The notes under the pieces: generated by a model
What the model was told of the DNA's origin: nothing
What the model saw: the letters and a program-made list of their open reading frames with translations, nothing else
The model's database searches: none
Made by a program: the position numbers and the translations under genes
Shown here: one piece after another, positions 11,997-17,900 of the stretch
Numbering within the stretch: position 1 is the stretch's first letter
Layout of the letters: each line of letters begins with the position of its first letter
Origin: Ophiothrix spiculata
Taxonomy: Eukaryota; Echinodermata; Ophiuroidea; Amphilepidida; Ophiotrichidae
Direction: 5' to 3' (one strand)
DNA: 20,747 nucleotides
NCBI GenBank assembly: GCA_000969725.1
Contig: JXSR01S062779.1

Positions 11997-14900
11997 TTTA
12001 ATACTCTTCCACGGACTGCTAGGTCGATCGGCCGCTCCAGCCTTCACAACTTCCCCTGCAACATCCAAATCAAAACAATCAAATACTTCTTGTAGTGATT
12101 TGGGACATCCTAAACCAGGCCTTCTCAAATAGCGGCCCACGGGCCAAATCCGGCCCGCGAACTACTTTTATTTGGCCCTTTGATCGCCTCTGGAATACAG
12201 AAGTAATAGGAAAAGCATTGAAAAAGGTCTTAATTTGGCCCTCCAAGATGTATTTTTGAACTGGCTTTTGTCCTTTAATGGCCCGCAAACAAATTTAATT
12301 GAGAACCCCTGTCCTAAACATTTTGAGGGTTGAATATCGAAAAAAGCAAAAATATAGCATTTTTATTGGTAGTTTTCGGTAAGTTTTGCATATTTTTTTA
12401 GAAAAAAAAAGTTTGGGTCAGGCTGAAAAATAGGGTCGGTCGGTGGAGGGCAACCAAACATTTTTTTTTTTGGCCTTAACTCCCATGTGTAGGCACTTGT
12501 ACTGTGTGGTTTACCAGTATTTAGCTCTCATCTCTTAACCTTTTGCGTATCAAGTTCATGAGTTCGACAGTAGTTGTCTTGATAATACATTAATTAACTC
12601 TCATATGCTTTTTTTTTTAATGCCGGAAAAGTAACAGGCCCAATATAAATAAATAAATACTGGGGTTTTATAGTGCGCTATGCCTCCAAGATTTGTAATT
12701 CCACTCGGCCTTTGCACACTTTACAGGTGTTCGCTGACCACTGTGGCCCAAGTAAGCTCTATTCCACACCAAGCATCATTCCAGGTTCTGCGGCAACCTC
12801 TAGGAGTGCTGAACCTTGATCAGCCCACATCCGCACCATCGCTGCCCGGATCAGCTCCCCGAGGTTCATACGGGTTTCCATGAGACAATTAGCAGTTAGT
12901 TCCTGGTCCAAGGCAATTTCAAGCACACTCAACTTTTGGCACCAGGGTTCGAACTTGGGACCTTCCGCACCGCAGGCGAGCGCCTTACCGTTTGAGCTTA
13001 CTTGACTGCAAACTAAATATGAAAGGCGTGTGGTCAATTCCTTCGCATCAAAATTAAATTTGGGAATTTGGATGTGGTGAGAATTACAGTTACAATACTT
13101 TAAATAACTCTTAATTACAGTTAGAGTAGAGGAGTCTACCCTAATCTCTTTGAACAAGAGATTGGCAATGCAAACGTTTGTATATGAGCCCTTTTTAATC
13201 TATATAAATGAATGAACTTACCCTAATGGTTCTTTTTTGGTATAAGTCAGATTTTTATTTGGCCTTGCATGATTAATTGGTATCGTTGTACCCTGTATGG
13301 ATAAAAGAGCAAGATCAAAGTCACGTTGGGTATTTCAGATTTCTTGTGTTGCATTTGCGTTCCATTAAGAGTAACCTGACGAATGAAATGTCAGCTCATT
13401 CTATATGGCTGTGAAAGAATACTTTGAAAATCATTTAGAAAACAAGCCACATTTGCATGTGGCAAAAGAGTTTATCAGTATGCAGTGTTGGTGATAAAAT
13501 GATTGAATAATTTCTTTATTGTTTGCCAAATACTAATCTCAACACAAATCCCAACAGGGTGCATGTTTGTTGTGTGTTTGTACTGTTGTTTCAATATTGC
13601 AATGTTGGCGCTAACTAAACTGCAGCCTGCAAATGTGATGGCTCACCCCGAAAAGGGGGACTTTGCGACAGAACCACATTTCCAGAAACTGGTGAAAATA
13701 AGCAGAATAAAAAAAAGAAAGAAAATGATAGAATTTCCAGCAGATTTTCTGTTGTAAAATTTGATAGCATTGATCAATTTAAAAGAGAAAGGTGTCGTTT
13801 CATAGCTTAGAAAATGCTGTTAACAGATTAAATGATAAAATCAAAATTGATATCATCTGCAAAGTCTTTGCTTTCGAGGTGAGCCATCACAAATTGCATT
13901 GTTTGTTTAGGTGTGTTTGTAAAAATTCTAGCAATTTGACTTGCGGGTTATGATTAAAGTTTAAAGTAAAAACCGTTTATTATTTACCATTGTACCACCC
14001 TGGGACACTTCTATGATTCATTGTATTAATTGCTTTATATTCTTCCATAGCAGCTAAGAGTGTAAATTATCAAAACAAACTAATGAGTAATTTATTCCAG
14101 ATTGTTCCACATTTCACAAAAAGGCTCGATAAAATAGAAACATACCAACAGAAATTCAATGTAAAAATATGGAGAAAACAAAAAGAAAGTTATTGACTTA
14201 AATATAAGCAGGTACACAAATACCGGTGTTCTTCACTATAAAAATCCTTTATAAGGCCAAAAAAAAATAATTGTTGTGTTGCCCTCAAGTGGGATTTCTG
14301 AAAAATTGAGAAGTAGCCTCTCTCTCACCTGTATTTTGTCACACCATCCAGCAAAGTAGCGGAATGTGTCTATTGACATGCCTATATGTGTCTTGATGGC
14401 TAATGTGTAGACTGCACCAGAGTCTATACTTTCTATTGTGGCTAGTTCTTCTTTATGTTGCTCCATCAAATCTGCCAATCTGAAATTAAAAATGGGAATT
14501 TCAAGAAACTACAGAACTCAGTTACGCCCATGATATACTAGCAAGACGCAGCTAGCGTATGATTTGATTTTAGACGCTTTGAAGACGCTAACCAGATGCT
14601 AACAAGTTAGAAAAATTCGAACCTTAGCGTCTCCGTTAGCGTCTAGCTAGATTAAAGTATCATTATTAACGGTGTGTGTTCTGATCACTTTCACTCACAA
14701 AATCAAATTGGAGATTTTGATACCACATGAAAACGCATATTTTTCTCATAACCCCTGTAAATTTTCACGCCTATATTATGTTTCGTTGAAGAGATATGGT
14801 CTAAAAAGTGCTGAATTAATGGAATATTTTGTAAACGAAAATAAATATTATATCTGTTTCTATGGGTCACTCTCAGACACACATTTGTCTGTAGCATTAA

Positions 14901-17900
14901 TTTGGCTCAAGATATGATAATGAAACCTTTACGATTGCTTTAAATAGGTGATGACCCTTCATTCAAATATGGAAAAAGAGTATGTTATTTTTTTCACCAG
15001 ATCGGAATATCTACCTTTTCTATAAAACTAATCAGTAAGGTGCATGAATTTGCAACCATAACCAGGGCACAGCATGCATGTTAATGGCCAGATATTTGAA
15101 AAAATAGTTGGTTTCCAGAGTTAGCTTGGCAATATACTTCTTCCCTTTGTTGCGTTCAATATACAAATATTGACTGCTCATGAGGGTAATAGTAAAGACT
15201 ATTGCCTCAAAGTGATCTTGAGACTATATACTATTTCCCCCGAGACCGGAGGTCGAGGGAAATAGTATGAAAGTCTCAAGATTACTGAGGGGAAATAGTT
15301 TTTACTATTGCCAGAATGAAAGAGCAGTCAATGTTTGTTTTATATTCTGATTTTGTTTTGAGAGGGCAATAGTAAAATGCTATTGACTGGCTCAAATCAT
15401 GCCAATTGGTATATAAATTGTTATGTTTTGTAGAAAAATGTAGTAATTTTTGTTTTACTTTTGGTACTAAAAGATGCAATTCACTTGATTTTTTGCACTT
15501 TTCATAGGGTTCGTTGAATCGGTTTATGAAATTTACTGCAAACCCTAGGTTTGTATATGCGGATTCCTTCATTTCTGAAAATCATTTTCAAAACTCTTAA
15601 AATTCCAAGTTTACAATAATGATGATGATATGTAACCATATGGAGTAAAAAAAGAGGTATATTTTGTCTTGGGATTTTCATCTTCTTTTGATATCCATTT
15701 GACCAGTACCCAAGTTTCGCGTTTTTGCGCGTCTGCGCGTCCACGACCCCATACTTTGCGCTCTGGACGCGTAAAGTTGTAAGAATCACTTGCGTATCGG
15801 GTCCGGCAAAAATAACTCTGGACCCCTTAAAATTGGCCAAGTATCACGATCGTAATTTGGTTCCCGTGTCGTTCGTTTCGGAGTTGTAAAATGATGTTTG
15901 CAAGCCAGCGAATTTAATGTCATTTCTTGATTTTTGTCTCTAAATTATGAACATTTTGCAATCACATTTGTTGAGCATCGTCATAAACGATAGCTGGTAG
16001 GGTAGAAGTAGCACACAAGTGTGCCGGGAGTATGATTTAGGAACGGATCACTACAAGTGCGCGAAAAGGTCGGGTCAAATAAATACGTCTCTGCGACAGC
16101 ACATGAGCGAACAACGATCGCAGTCCTTCATATACTACAAAGCGCGTTCTTAGTTCATGTAAAATCGATGTGATCAGCTGGCAAAATCAAGATGGCGGAT
16201 GACACTAAGGCTTCGGGATCGAAGTCTGTGCAAAAGAAATATCAAAAGGGATGGGAGAAAGAATTCACATGGCTTAGATTTGATGGGGAAAAAATGTGGT
16301 GCCAATCGTGCAACGAAGCACATTCTCGAGGATTCAAACTTACCATTGCACTAACCATTTAAACAGGCTTGCATTGAAATAAAGATTGGTTTGTTGCACA
16401 CATTCGTAAAAATGTTTGATTTTGTATCACATTCTCTTTTCTGCTATTCGTTATCTACGTCTAGTATTCTCTAAATTACATTTAAGGGGAAAACTGTGTA
16501 TTTTGGACTGGACCCCTTAAATTTTCTCTGGACCCCATAAATTGGCATTTGGCAGCGCCCAAAGGGTCCATGATATATCCACGTGGACCCCTTGAATTAA
16601 CAAGCCAGCGCCATCCCTGCCAGTACCTATCTCTTCCTTATTGTGTAACAGAGCACAAAAGACAGCACGGGTCAGGGAATATGTTCAGCAGGTTATCAGG
16701 AATTGGATTTATTGTCATAATATGTTAAACATCAGTTCGGAGAAGTAATTTATTTTCTTTGATAGTTTGCAAAAATGTCAAATTTATTTTGAAAAAGATA
16801 AACAATGGAGTTATATCATTTGCTATACCAGTCCACACAAAAGAATGTAAAACTGCTGGATAAATAACCTTTAATATTCTGTAACTGTAACTAACTTCAA
16901 TTCATAACTGTACAAGAAACATTGGTGACTGACCTAGATTCTTCCCACTTTTTTTTATACCTACATATTTTTTTTTTACTTGAATCGATAGAACATGTTT
17001 AAAGTATTGTAACCTGCAAGTAGTTTTATCATGATAACCTACTTTAATTTTTTACATCGGTGCAAAAAATTGGTGTGAAAGCAGTGTTTCTAGTTTGGAA
17101 ATTTACAAAGATCTTGTTTCTACACCTGTGATGGCCAATCAAATTATTTTTTATGAAATTGTTTCTCTTTTAATATGTATCAAATTATCTCCAGGAGATT
17201 TGTTTGATCTTTTATCTGGTAAATCCATCTGAGGTACAAATTTATGAAACACAGGTTAGTCACATCACCATCAAAAAATGATATATTGCAAATTAATTCT
17301 CTCTCAATTTGAGCCATTTGTGTGTAAATTTTTGCAATTTTTTGGATTATAAGCTTTATTTAGAGCATTTCCATAAGTTTTTAATTCTAGGTGGAATCTA
17401 GGCTAGTCCCTTAAGTTACAGATAACACTTACTTGAACATTAGTTTACCCCTATCTCTAGCATTCATCTTGCCCCATTCACCCTCATAGAAGGCTTCCTG
17501 AAAACAAAAACGACCAAATTCATGGAATTATTATATTAATCCATCCAAAATGTCAACTGTTTTTGTGTAACTCATACTGGAGAACAATAACAAACCACAA
17601 CTGAATCCAAATTATCTTACAGTAAATTTCAAATTTTACTTACACTGTTGTGAAATACATTTAATGCCTAATGTTAGTTTAGATGAAACTTAAAAATGTC
17701 ATGACAATATGACTAAAGCCACGATTTTAAATAAAAAAATAAACAAATGCAGGTGATTTATAGTGCACTACCCCTCCCCTGACTTGTAACTCCATGCAGC
17801 CTCGGCACACTCTACAGAGTATACACAATTGTGTTGGGAGTGGCCATCTTTCTCTTTCTCTTTTTCTTGCTATCTTTTCTATTTTCGGCATCTTTTCAAA

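Noticed and set aside
12759..13157. 132-codon minus-strand ORF
   Set aside because: It runs through the SINE at 12643-13010, including its tRNA-like head; the frame is incidental.
15502..15840. 112-codon minus-strand ORF
   Set aside because: It crosses the left boundary of the hAT relic at 15711, so it joins unrelated sequences.
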